Positions 44,930-56,250 of a DNA stretch of 64,000 nucleotides are shown here, piece after piece; positions within the stretch are counted from its first letter, which is position 1, and each line of letters begins with the position of its first letter. Origin of the DNA: Paracyclopina nana (taxonomy: Eukaryota > Arthropoda > Copepoda > Cyclopoida > Cyclopettidae). The notes under the pieces were generated by a model that was not told the origin of the DNA, did not search any database, and was given only the letters and a program-made list of their open reading frames with translations. Both the position numbers and the translations under genes were made by a program. Where the stretch lies: contig JAGUCH010000003.1 of NCBI GenBank assembly GCA_019096065.1, positions 9,362,001 to 9,426,000 of the forward strand. The letters are read 5' to 3'.

Positions 44930-45957
44930 ATGCAGAACCAGCAGCCAAAATGTACCAGCATTTTCATGCTGTTGTTCATTTGCGGAAATTTCGTTTTACA
45001 AGGTAAGAAAAGTTTTTATTGGTGCAGCATATGGAGTAATTCATTTACTCCCTGTCCTAAATAAAAATCTTAAACAGGAGTTGTAAAAGTGCTGATTCAA
45101 AAATGCTCCATTGAATGGAAATACAATACTACTGCCATAAGCAAAAAGTGCATTTGTGCAAAAATAATGCGGAGTTGTTAGTATATAGAGAGATTTTTCA
45201 GCACATTTGCAGGAAAAGGAACAAAATAGAAGAATTTGGTTAGGAAGCTAAGAGCAAGCGGTTTTGTTCTCAGTTTGTAGCTTGTTCTTCTTGTCAGCTG
45301 ATGTTGTTCTGTGAGAACAATGGCACCATATTTTCCCTTGGCATATTACTCATGAGAAGATCTGTATTGCAGATATTATATAGTAGTATTATCTTCTGCC
45401 ATCCTCTTTTGAATTGAATGGAACCATTACTTAAAGTAGTAAACGAAAAAAAACCTAGTTAATTGCTGTTGTAATGCTTGAAATTGCTAAGAAAACCAAT
45501 TTATATGACACAATAAAAAAAGGGAAATCCAACTGAGGAATTTATATTCAATCTGGCTGAAAAGTGTCCATTTTAGGGCAAAAAAGGAGCTCTGCATAAC
45601 ATCAGAGTAAATTGTGCCATTTCCCACTTACTTAAGCAAACATCTCAACTAATACTACAGAAATGAGATGGAGAAGAAGTGTCTTGTCTTGCATATTAAG
45701 TAGATTGGATATTAACATTCAGCAGGTCATTTACTTGCTTTGCATTGAACATTTCCCCTGTAACAACTTCACTTAGTAGATCTACACAAATCTATAACCT
45801 GGATGTCCACTTTAAAAAAGTCCTCCAATTGTTAATTCTGTCTGTTTTACCCCTTTTTCTCATTTAGCAAAAAAAGTAAATTGTGGCTTTTTCTTGAGTT
45901 CATCCCCACTGTGCCACATCATCATTGATGAGGCAAAAGAATCCTCAAGTGCAGACA
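44930..45957 (+). CDS. candidate small secreted protein, first two exons only
   Basis: ATG at 44930 opens MQNQQPKCTSIFMLLFICGN, a plausible signal peptide, and ends in phase 1 at CAAG|GTAAGA (45002). The next strong acceptor (a pyrimidine tract ending CATTTAG, exon from 45868) continues in phase as AKKVNCGFFLSSSPLCHIII and could leave at ACAA|GTAGAT (45955). No homology is recognised and further exons were not found, so this is a lead rather than a call. A CpG islet upstream at 44625-44710 is consistent with transcription starting there. Confidence 0.3.
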
Positions 45958-46490
45958 AGTAGATTTATGTTTCAAGTGGTGCTTTCCCCATCATTTTCTG
46001 GTGTATATGCTATTCTCCATGGTTCATACAAGAGAGTGGTGGTTTGCAAACCTCTGGTCAAAATTTTCCCATTTGTCAAGACATTATTCAGTAATGTACC
46101 TGGAAGAGTTGTAAAAGGTGAACCGCAGAAAATTGGCACGCCACAAGATCATCATCATCTTGTGCCAGATTATTACTGCTAGCAAAATTGATGAAGATGT
46201 TTCTGCTCTCAAGCTCTATATGCTATGAAAATTTTAAGTTTCCTCCTCTGGATCATCATTTGTCAGTTGGCAATGTCGAAATGTGGCTGATCCAAAAATG
46301 GGCATTTTTCAATAGAGCTAACTCATCAAGTAGATCGAGAAAATATTCAATAACAAACTGTAATCTATTTATCTGCTACACGTGCTCTATAGCTGCTAAA
46401 GACCCTGAATAGGCTATTCAGTTTGAAGCAACTATGCCATTTCTTAATTTTTCTCCGATCAGCATGAACCCATGCATAAGTGATTTATAA

Positions 46491-46659
46491 GGGCGTTTTC
46501 ATATTGCAGTTTGGTCTAACCAAAACTGATTTTAGTTAAACCACGCTGATACTGGTTAAACTAAACACTACAAGAATGCTGACTTTTGTCCGGACAAAAG
46601 TCAGTTTGGTCTAACCAGTATCAGCTTTGGTTAAACTAAAACACAATATGAGAACGCCC
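46491..46659. mobile_element. short MITE-like element with imperfect terminal inverted repeats
   Basis: The left end GGGCGTTTTCATATTG (46491) matches the reverse complement of the right end (GGGCGTTCTCATATTG, ending 46659) with one mismatch. The 169-bp element has no coding capacity and is internally palindromic: GACTTTTGTCCGGACAAAAGTC sits near its centre, and a GTCTAACCA block and a TTGGTTAAACTAA-type block recur in it. Flanks are TATAA and ATAGG, so the target duplication is TA or ATA at most. Superfamily is uncertain (Harbinger- or Tc1-like). Confidence 0.75.
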
Positions 46660-49600
46660 TATAGGTTCAATAGGAAAAGTGTTAACTCACTACTTTTCAA
46701 AAGAATCAAGAACATAATTTTCATTATTTGAGCACGATATTTTGATGATTGTAGAGGCAGTGCATAAGTTATATTTGGGGTTGTAGAACCAATGCACAAG
46801 TTATTGTTTGGCTCTTATAGAGCCAATGCACAAGTTACTCTTTCAAGGCACATCTTTCTACTCAAAAAGGGCAGCATTTCAAGCTATGATCTAATATGTT
46901 TTCCTATGGGAAACCTGGCTGACATATGATCATTTTCTATAGAGTGCAATTATACATCATAATCCAGATTCTTTGTTGTTGTGGAGCAGAATGTAGGGTC
47001 AAGATGAAATGATTATTGGATGGCTGCAAAGATCCTTTTTATCCAATACCAATGCTGAAAATGAATCGTTTTTTCATGCCACTCACTTTGTGGTGTATTT
47101 TTGCCCCAACAGAAGAGGATCTTTAATGATTTTTGGGTGATTTTTTCCTTCCATATTTCTTCTTCCTCCCTTTTGGTCTGAGAGCATCGTTAGTATTGCA
47201 TGCTGTCCAATATCATATTGGACACACAATGATGCAGATTTCCTACAGGGTGACCCAAAAATAATAGAAGTATATATACTAAGTTTATCTTTTAAAATCT
47301 CATTTTGTAGCAAGAAGAAGTTTTTTTTACAGTGTATCAAGATTCTCCTGGAAAATGTTCCAAACTTTTTACCGTGAATATGAAACGTTAAATTGAGTAG
47401 GAAAAAGTTTATATTTTCCATGCAGAAGGAGGAGCTGTATGTAAAATTATAGAGGGGAGAATATACTTGTACATTTATGCATTTCACCCTTTGTGGCTAA
47501 TTCCATTTTAACTACTGAGCACACTGGGATGATTGATCCAGCAAAATCGTGACTATTGCCTTAAAAAAATGCAAGATCAGATAACTTTTCCTAGACATTT
47601 TGGGTGTCTTTTTTTGCACAGCCACAATTTTTTCCTGGCTGAGAGAAGAGAGAAGAGATGAGATCAGTGGAAAGACAAAATTCAAATCTGTGGTCATAAA
47701 AAAGTCAAAAGCAATGTCTAAATCTAAAATCTACATTTGCAGCTGTTAGTCAAAACACTTCATAAAAAGTCGTAAAAATATTGAGTCACCCTTTTTATAA
47801 GACACAGCTGAGCTTTGCTTTAGTGGTGGGGTTGCATCTTGGACCTATTCAAGTGAACAGAGGCGAAATAAAGAGATCTCCACAGAAGACAAAAGCTTCT
47901 ATGCTACTCAAGCCAATCTTAGCATCTTAGCTTCCCCCTGGAAAAATATATATCATTATTTTTTCAATCATTATAAATATCCTGAAGTTGGTTTATGGTT
48001 GAATACACCTGACAGGATTTACAGCTATGATGACAGCAGCCTAGATTTCAGTAATAAATACATGTAAGTGACCTTGTCAAAAAAGGTAAAAATATGCAAG
48101 GAAAAAAAGTAGCTCAGCGTAGCATAAAGTCAAGGTAAATAAACAATGGAGACAAGGATATGTACAACAAGGAATTCTTTTCCTCTGTTTTTTTTTGCTG
48201 AAAAGAATTGATAACTTTGCTGTAGTAGAATTATCTAGGATGAAGCATAATAATAGGGAAGATGGAGAAGATCATTGCCAAAAAAGAGGGGAAAGAGAAG
48301 GGATCAAGCTGATGTGAGAGATTACACTTGCTTGACTTTATTCTGCCTCAACCCTTTAGTTGATTTTTTGGGGACTGGTTGCATGCCAGGCACAACAGTA
48401 AAGAAATTGGCTACTTCCAAGCCTTACTCATCTGGTAGCCCGGCGAGCAAGCAACAACCAAAAATACAACATCAACACTTGAAAAACAAACAGAAAGTCT
48501 AGCATTGATAATACATGTTTTTAATGAAAGTCTCAGAGATGACTGCTGTATTTATGTTGTGCCAGGCATGACATAAGGAGAATGTGACTTGGAAAATTGT
48601 CGTGACGGCAACTGAGATAAATCCTTTGTGATTTACGGCAACTGATGGTTATATGGCCAAAAGCCAGGAGCTCAGCAGTCCAAACTTGACGAGATCTTGT
48701 CCTAGAGAGACCGAATTCCCCCAGTTTCCACAGGACATCAACTGAGAAATATTGCCCTTCATATTTTTATTTTTGTGCGACAAATTCCGTGCCATCCCGC
48801 CCAAAAAGGGGCACATGAAGGTGCCTTTTTTGCTGGTTCAGCTTCTTCTCAAAATAGGCTACTATCAGTCAAAACTTGGCTTCTTTTGTTCCCATGCCAA
48901 ATTAGCATTTGATAATTCAACTGGTTTATAGTTACAACTTTAGAAAAGAGGCTGCTAGCTTCGAGTTATTTTCGGTAGCAAATTGAAAGTGTAGCAGAGG
49001 ATCAGCATAAATATGGATAATTTTCATAAGTCAAAGCCCACACAGTGAGTCAGCCATTGCTGTAATAGCAGTAAAGATCCCCTTTTTATGGCCTCTTGAT
49101 CATAAAGTCAATTTTCTGCCATAAAGGAGGAAAAATTCATTGTAAAAAGTCAGTATAGTTATAGTATTGATGGAGATGCTTTTTATTTTTGTGAGGCTGC
49201 AAAATAAAACCTGATAGGGATGCAGAAAGCTCTTGAGAAACATGAGATTTCCCCTCCCTCCTTTTATAGAAGTAGCATCAGCAGCAAACTTCTTCAGATG
49301 TTTCTGGAATTTTTTGCAATGTCACTTTTAATGTGCCCAACTCTGCATTGCAGTGCCAAAAGCTTGACGGGGAATTCCATCTTTTAGCACTCTGTCTGAA
49401 AACTAACAAGAAACTGAGTGGGATGAAATTCACCAGATTAGTTTGCCAAAAAGTGACTAAGGATGCAAAAAAGATTTCAAGGCTAATCTCCAAATAAGAA
49501 TTGGCAGCTTTACTTTTAAAAAATAAATTTCATTAAGAAAATAAATGCTCTCAATTTTTATGATGTAAACTTGGTCTGGTTGCAATTTTTTTTTATTCAA

Positions 49601-49740
49601 GACTCCCTTCAACATCAGTATAATTTTAACAATGGAGAAAACTTGGTCTCTTCAGCAAAAAATCTAGTGTGTAGCTTTTAATTTGAGAAAATGCTCATTG
49701 TCAAGTCTCAATTGTCTCCTATATGCGCGGTATATATAAC
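46660..49740. other. gene-poor AT-rich sequence
   Basis: No recognisable coding, RNA or repeat feature. Short frames at 47083-47487 (minus), 48275-48502 (plus) and 49278-49493 (minus) lack homology. The stretch could be intronic or regulatory. Confidence 0.45.
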
Positions 49741-49914
49741 GTTACTGGGACATAGAATTGCACACCCGGGCTATTGGGACCCGAATGAACACGATCTATT
49801 TTAAGGCCCTTAGGCCTAGAAATTTCAACTTTTTAAATTTTTTTCATAAAATATAGGCCTTCAGGCCCCTCTGGGCCAAATTTCATAAAAATCCAAGGCC
49901 TTCATTTTTTTCAT

Positions 49915-50145
49915 GTTTTATTGGGACATGAGCATGTGCAAATTGCTATTGGGACATCAATCCACATGCACTGTTGGGACAAAAATGTGCAAATTGCTAT
50001 TGGGACATATATGAACATGCACTATTGGGACCAAAATGTGCAAATTGCTAGTGGGACATCAATCCACATGCACTATTGAGACCAACATTATAAAATGCTA
50101 TTGGGACTGAAATGAACATGCACTATTGTGACTAAAATTAACACT
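49915..50145 (+). repeat. irregular direct repeats with TTGGGAC core (left subterminal zone)
   Basis: About eight copies of a unit of the form CTATTGGGACATNAATNNACATGCA spaced 25-35 bp apart, with variants such as GTTGGGACAAAAATGTGCA. The orientation is the same as the left terminal repeat. Confidence 0.8.
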
Positions 50146-50490
50146 TTGGGCCAGTGGCCAGTAGACTTTGGGCCAGTAGACTTTGGGCCAGTAGACTTTG
50201 GGCCAGTAGACTTTGGGCCAGTAGACTTTGGTGCCAATAGACTTTGGGCCAGTAGACTTTGGGCCAGTAGACTTTGGGCCAGTAGACTTTGGGCCAGTAG
50301 ACTTTGGGCCAGTAGACTTTGGGCCAGTAGACTTTGGGCCAGTAGACTTTGGGCCAGTAGACTTTGGGCCAGTAGACTTTGGGCCAGTAGACTTTGGGCC
50401 AGTAGACTTTGGGCCAGTAGACTTTGGGCCAGTAGACTTTGGGCCAGTAGACTTTGGGCCAGTAGACTTTGGGCCAGTAGACTTTGGGCA
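50146..50490. repeat. 15-bp satellite, about 23 copies
   Basis: Nearly perfect head-to-tail units of AGTAGACTTTGGGCC, with one variant (GTGCCAA) at about 50231-50237. Period 15 keeps five of the six frames open, creating frames of 110-207 codons on both strands that encode P-V-D-F-G, S-R-L-W-A, S-T-G-P-K, K-V-Y-W-P or S-L-L-A-Q repeats. These are artefacts of the satellite. Confidence 0.97.
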
Positions 50491-50524
50491 AACAAGCTTA
50501 AAGGAGCTGAATATCACTGAACTG

Positions 50525-50690
50525 TGCATTTTTGTCCCAATAGAAAGAGTGCTTTTCTCCCAATAGAAAGAGTGCTTTTGTCCCAATAAAAAGTGTGCTT
50601 TTGTCCCAATAAAAAGTGTCCTTTTGTCCCAATAAAAAGTGTGCTTTTGTCCCAATAAAAAGTGTGCTTTTGTCCCAATAAGAAAAGCTA
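50525..50690 (-). repeat. 21-bp array carrying GTCCCAATA, about 7 copies
   Basis: Units of TTTTGTCCCAATAAAAAGTG, the inverted orientation of the TTGGGAC core found at the left end. Two of the first units read AATAGAAAGAG instead of AATAAAAAGTG. Confidence 0.9.
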
Positions 50691-50750
50691 TAGAAATTAA
50701 GGAGGAGCCATAAATAGCCAATCATTTAATTACCTCAACAAATCCCCACA

Positions 50751-52768
50751 ATATGGGGTAAAACGATTTACTTTGCCTCACACTAGAAGTCAAGCTGCCT
50801 CAAATTATCAGCCACAACTGACATTTTGACTCAAATTTGACCCTATCAAGAATTCCGAGTTTCCTTAGCAGTTTATAAGTAGAATTACGCGATGCGCAAG
50901 TTTTCGCTCTTGCAAACCAATCATGAGTCAAAAGTTTGACTTTGCCTCACATTTAGAATCCTTTTGCCTCAAATTATTAGCCACTACTGACATTTTGACT
51001 CAAAATTGACCTTATCAGGGATTTCGCGTTTTCTTAGCAGTACATTAGTAGAATTACGCGATGCGCCAGTTTTTGCTCTTGCAAACCAGTCATGAGTCAA
51101 AAGTTTGACTTTGCCTCACATTTTGGTTCCAATTGCCTCAAATTATCAGTCTCTACTGACATTTTGACTCAAAATTGACCATATCAGGGATTTCGCGTTT
51201 TCTTAGCAGTACATTAGTAGAATTACGCGATGCGCAAGATTTGGCTCTAACAAAATCAGAATGTGTCAAAAGTATGACTTTGCCTCACATTTTGAGTCGA
51301 ACTGCCTCAAAATATCAGCCACTACTGACATGTTGACTCAAAATTGACCTTAACAAGGATTTCGCGTTTTCTTAGCAGTACATTAGCAGAATTACGCGAT
51401 GCGCAAGTTTTGGTCTTGAAAACCAATCATGAGTCAAAAGTTTGACTTTGCCTCACATTTAGAATCCAATTGCCTCAAAATATCAGCCACTACTGACATT
51501 TTGACTCAAAATTGACCTTATCAGGGATTTCGCGTTTTCTTAACAATACATTAGTAGAATTACGCGATGCGCAAGTTTTCGGTCTTGCAAACCAATCATG
51601 AGTCAAAAGTTTGACTTTGCCTCACATTTAGAATCCTATTGCCTCAAATTATCAGTCACCACTGACATTTTGACTCAAAATTTACCTTATCAGGAAATTC
51701 GCGTTTTCTTAGCAGTACATTAGTAGAATTACGCGATGCGCCAGTTTTCGCTCTTGCAAACCAATCATGAGTCAAAAGTTTGACTTTGCCTCACATTTAG
51801 AATCATATTGCCTCAAATTATCAGCCACAACTGACATTTTGACTCAAAATTGGCCTTATCAGGAATTTCGCGTTTTCTTAGCAGTACATTAGTAGAATTA
51901 CGCGATGTGCAAGTTTTGGCTCTAGCAAAATCAGAATGTGTCAAAAGTATGACTTTGCCTCACATTTTGAGTCGAATTGCCTCAAAATATCAGCCACTAC
52001 TGACATGTTGACTCAAAATTGACCTTAACAAGGATTTCGCGTTTTCTTAGCAGTACATTAGCAGAATTACGCGATGCGCAAGTTTTCGGTCTTGAAAACC
52101 AATCATGAGTCAAAAGTTTGACTTTGCCTCACATTTAGAATCCAATTGCCTCAAAATATCAGCCACTACTGACATTTTGACTCAAAATTGACCTTATCAG
52201 GGATTTCGCGTTTTCTTAGCAATACATTAGTAGAATTACGCGATGCGCAAGTTTTCGGTCTTGCAAACCAATCATGAGTCAAAAGTTTGACTTTGCCTCA
52301 CATTTAGAATCCTATTGCCTCAAATTATCAGTCACCACTGACATTTTGACTCAAAATTTCCCTTATCAGGAAATTCGCGTTTTCTTAGCAGTACAATAGT
52401 AGAATTACGCGATGTGCCAGTTTTGGCTCTAGCAAAATCAGAATGTGTCAAAAGTATGACTTTGCCTCACATTTTGGGTCCAATTGCCTCAAATTATCAG
52501 TCACTACTGACATTTTGACTCAAAATTTACCTTATCAGGGATTTCGCGTTTTCTTAGCAGTACATTAGTAGAATTACGCGATGCGCAAGATTTGGCTCTA
52601 ACAAAATCAGAATGTGTCAAAAGTATGACTTTGCCTCACATTTTGGGTCCAATTGCCTCAAATTATCAGTCACTACTGACATTTTGACTCAAAATTTACC
52701 TTATCAGGGATTTCGCGTTTTCTTAGCAGTACATTAGTAGAATTACGCGATGCGCAAGATTTGGTCCA
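50751..52768. repeat. 169-bp satellite array, 12 copies
   Basis: The anchor ATTACGCGATG recurs at 50884, 51053, 51222, 51391, 51559, 51728, 51897, 52066, 52235, 52404, 52573 and 52742, a period of 168-169 bp. Each unit contains TTTGCCTCACATTT, TGACATTTTGACTCAAAAT and TTTCGCGTTTTCTTAGCAGT. Two variants of the segment after the anchor exist (CAATCATGAGTCAAAAGTTT and AATCAGAATGTGTCAAAAGT), and their order suggests a four-unit higher-order repeat. Confidence 0.95.
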
Positions 52769-55700
52769 AAATGGTCCCTGAGTCATAAAATGAGTCATAG
52801 ATGGTCAAAGTCTTCAATTTGAGTCATTTAGGTAAACTTGACTCAAGTACCAGAGACATTTCTGAAGTTTGAGTTGCTAGCTTGGAAAAGTAGGAAAATG
52901 CACACTCTTTGTTGGGACATTCCTTCAAAGAGCCTTTTTGCCTCAAGTGTACTTGACATTATGTTAAAAGATGGTCCAAAATGGTCCCAGAGTCATAAAA
53001 TGAGTCATAGATGGTCAAAGTCTTCAATTTGAGTCATTTAGGCAAACTTGAGTCATGTACCAGAATCATTTCTGAAGTTTTAGTTTCTAGCTTGGCCAAG
53101 TAGAAAAATGCACACTCTTTGTTGGGACATTCCTTCAAAGAGCCTTTTTGCCTCAAGTGTACTTGACATTATGTTAAAAGATGGTCCAAAATGGTCCCTG
53201 AGTCATAAAATGAGTCATAGATGGTCAAAGTCTTCAATTTGAGTCATTTAGGCAAACTTGACTCATGTACCAGAATCATTTCTGAAGTTTGAGTTGCTAG
53301 CTTGGACAAGTAGGAAAATGCACACCCTTTATTGGGACATTCCTTCAAAGAGCCTTTTTGCCTCAAGTGTACTTGACATTATGTTAAAAGATGGTCCAAA
53401 ATGGTCCCTGAGTCATAAAATGAGTCATAGATGGTCAAAGTCTTCAATTTGAGTCATTTAGGCAAACTTGACTCATGTACCAGAATCATTTCTGAAATTT
53501 GAGTAGCTAGCTTGGACAAGTAGAAAAATGCACACTCTTTGTTGGGACATTCCTTCAAAGAGCCTTTTTGCCTCAAGTGTACTTGACATTATGTTAAAAG
53601 ATGGTCCAAAATGGTCCCTGAGTCATAAAATGAGTCATAGATGGTCAAAGTCTTCAATTTGAGTCATTTAGGTAAACTTGACTCAAGTACCAGAGACATT
53701 TCTGAAGTTTGAGTTGCTAGCTTGGAAAAGTAGGAAAATGCACACTCTTTGTTGGGACATTCCTTCAAAGAGCCTTTTTGCCTCAAGTGGACTTGACATA
53801 ATGTTAAAAGATGGTCCAAAATGGTCCCTGAGTCATAAAATGAGTCATAGATGGTCAAAGTCTTCAATTTGAGTCATTTAGGCAAACTTGACTCAAGTAC
53901 CAGAATCATTTCTGAAGTTTGAGTTGCTAGCTTGGACAAGTAGAAAATGCACACTCTTTGTTGGGACATTACTTTGGTTGCTTGGCCAAGTAGGAAATTG
54001 CACACTCTTTGTTGGGACATTCCTTCAAAGAGCCTTTTTGCCTCAAGTAGACTTGACATATTGTTAAAAGGTGGTCCAAAATGGTCCCTGAGTCATAAAA
54101 TGAGTCATAGATGGTCAAAGTCTTCAATTTGCATCATTTAGACAAACTTGACTCATGTACCAGAAACATTTCTGAAGTTTGAGTTGCTAGCTTGGACAAG
54201 TAGGAAAATGCACACCCTTTATTGGGACATTCCTTCAAAGAGCCTTTTTGCCTCAAGTGTACTTGACATTATGTTAAAAGATGGTCCAAAATGGTCCCTG
54301 AGTCATAAAATGAGTCAAAGATGGTCAAAGTCTTCAATTTGAGTCATTTAGGCAAACTTGACTCATGTACCAGAATCATTTCTGAAATTTGAGTAGCTAG
54401 CTTGGACAAGTAGAAAAATGCACACTCTTTGTTGGGACATTCCTTCAAAGAGCCTTTTTCCTCGAGTGGACTTGACATAATGTTAAAAGATGGTCCAAAA
54501 TGGTCCCAGAGTCATTAAATGAGTCATAGATGGTCAAAGTCTTCAATTTGAGCTATAGGCAAACTTGACTCAAGTACCAGAATCATTTCTGAAGTTTGAG
54601 TTTCTAGCCTGGTCAAGTAGAAAAATGCACACTCTTTGTTGAGACATTCTTTCAAAGAGCCTTTTTGCCTCAAGTAGACTTGACATATTGTTAAAAGGTG
54701 GTCCAAAATGGTCCCTGAGTCATAAAATAAGTCATAGATGGTCAAAGTCTTCAATTTGCATCATTTAGACAAACTTGACTCATGTACCAGAAACATTTCT
54801 GAAGTTTGAGTTGCTAGCTTGGACAAGTAGGAAAATGCACACCCTTTATTGGGACATTCCTTCAAAGAGCCTTTTTGCCTCAAGTGTACTTGACATTATG
54901 TTAAAAGATGGTCCAAAATGGTCCCTGAGTCATAAAATGAGTCAAAGATGGTCAAAGTCTTCAATTTGAGTCATTTAGGCAAACTTGACTCATGTACCAG
55001 AATCATTTCTGAAATTTGAGTAGCTAGCTTGGACAAGTAGAAAAATGCACACTCTTTGTTGGGACATTCCTTCAAAGAGCCTTTTTGCCTCAAGTGTACT
55101 TGACATTATGTTAAAAGATGGTCCAAAATGGTCCCAGAGTCATAAAATGAGTCATAGATGGTCAAAGTCTTCAATTTGAGACATTTAGGCAAACTTGACT
55201 CATGTACCAGAATCATTTCTGAAGTTTGAGTTTCTAGCTTGGCCAAGTAGAAAAATGCACACTCTTTGTTGGGACATTCCTTCAAAGAGCCTTTTTGCCT
55301 CAAGTGTACTTGACATTATGTTAAAAGATGGTCCAAAATGGTCCCAGAGTCATAAAATGAGTCATAGATGGTCAAAGTCTTCAATTTGAGTCATTTAGGC
55401 AAACTTGAGTCATGTACCAGAATCATTTCTGAAGTTTTAGTTTCTAGCTTGGCCAAGTAGAAAAATGCACACTCTTTGTTGGGACATTCCTTCAAAGAGC
55501 CTTTTTGCCTCAAGTGTACTTGACATTATGTTAAAAGATGGTCCAAAATGGTCCCTGAGTCATAAAATGAGTCATAGATGGTCAAAGTCTTCAATTTGAG
55601 TCATTTAGGTAAACTTGACTCAAGTACCAGAGACATTTCTGAAGTTTGAGTTGCTAGCTTGGACAAGTAGGAAAATGCACACTCTTTGTTGGGACATTCC

Positions 55701-56250
55701 TTCAAAGAGCCTTTTTGCCTCAAGTGGACTTGACATATTGTTAAAAGATGGTCCAAAATGGTCCCTGAGTCATAAAATGAGTCATAGATGGTCAAAGTCT
55801 TTAATTTGAGTCATTTAGGCAAACTTGAGTCATGTACCAGAATCATTTCTGAAGTTTGAGTTTCTAGCTTGGCCAAGTAGAAAAATGCACACTCTTTGTT
55901 GGGACATTCCTTCAAAGAGCCTTTTTGCCTCGAGTGGACTTGACATAATGTTAAAAGATGGTCCAAAATGGTCCCTGAGTCATAAAATGAGTCATAGATG
56001 GTCAAAGTCTTCAATTTGAGTCATTTAGGCAAACTTGACTCAAGTACCAGAAACATTTCTAGCTTGGCCAAGTAGAAAAATGCACACTCTTTGTTGGGAC
56101 ATTCCTTCAAAAAGCCTTTTTGCCTCAAGTGGACTTGACATTATGTTCAAAGATAATCCAAAATGGTCCCTTAGTCAAAAAATGAGTCACAAAAAGTTAC
56201 TGAGCATAATTTGTGTCAGTTCTGCTATGTCAGCTGTATGGCTTGAGTAA
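52769..56250. repeat. 210-bp satellite array, 16 copies
   Basis: The anchor AGCCTTTTTGCCTC recurs at 52931, 53141, 53351, 53561, 53771, 54031, 54241, 54451, 54658, 54868, 55078, 55288, 55498, 55708, 55918 and about 56112. The period is 210 bp except one unit about 50 bp longer (53941-54000 partly duplicated) and three shorter ones. Period 210 is divisible by three, which explains the recurrent 64-codon frames on both strands. Each unit holds GTTGGGACATTCC plus several TGAGTCA/TGACTCA heptamers. Confidence 0.96.

Noticed and set aside
50088-50725. Long frames (70-207 codons) on both strands
   Set aside because: Produced by the 15-bp and 21-bp satellites, whose periods are multiples of three; nothing else supports coding.
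52838-56250. Series of nearly identical 64-codon frames on the plus strand and mirror frames on the minus strand
   Set aside because: They repeat every 210 bp with the satellite and change by point variants without coding constraint; not a tandem gene family.
50751-56250. CRISPR-like repeat-spacer array
   Set aside because: The units are contiguous satellites without unique spacers, and the genome is eukaryotic.
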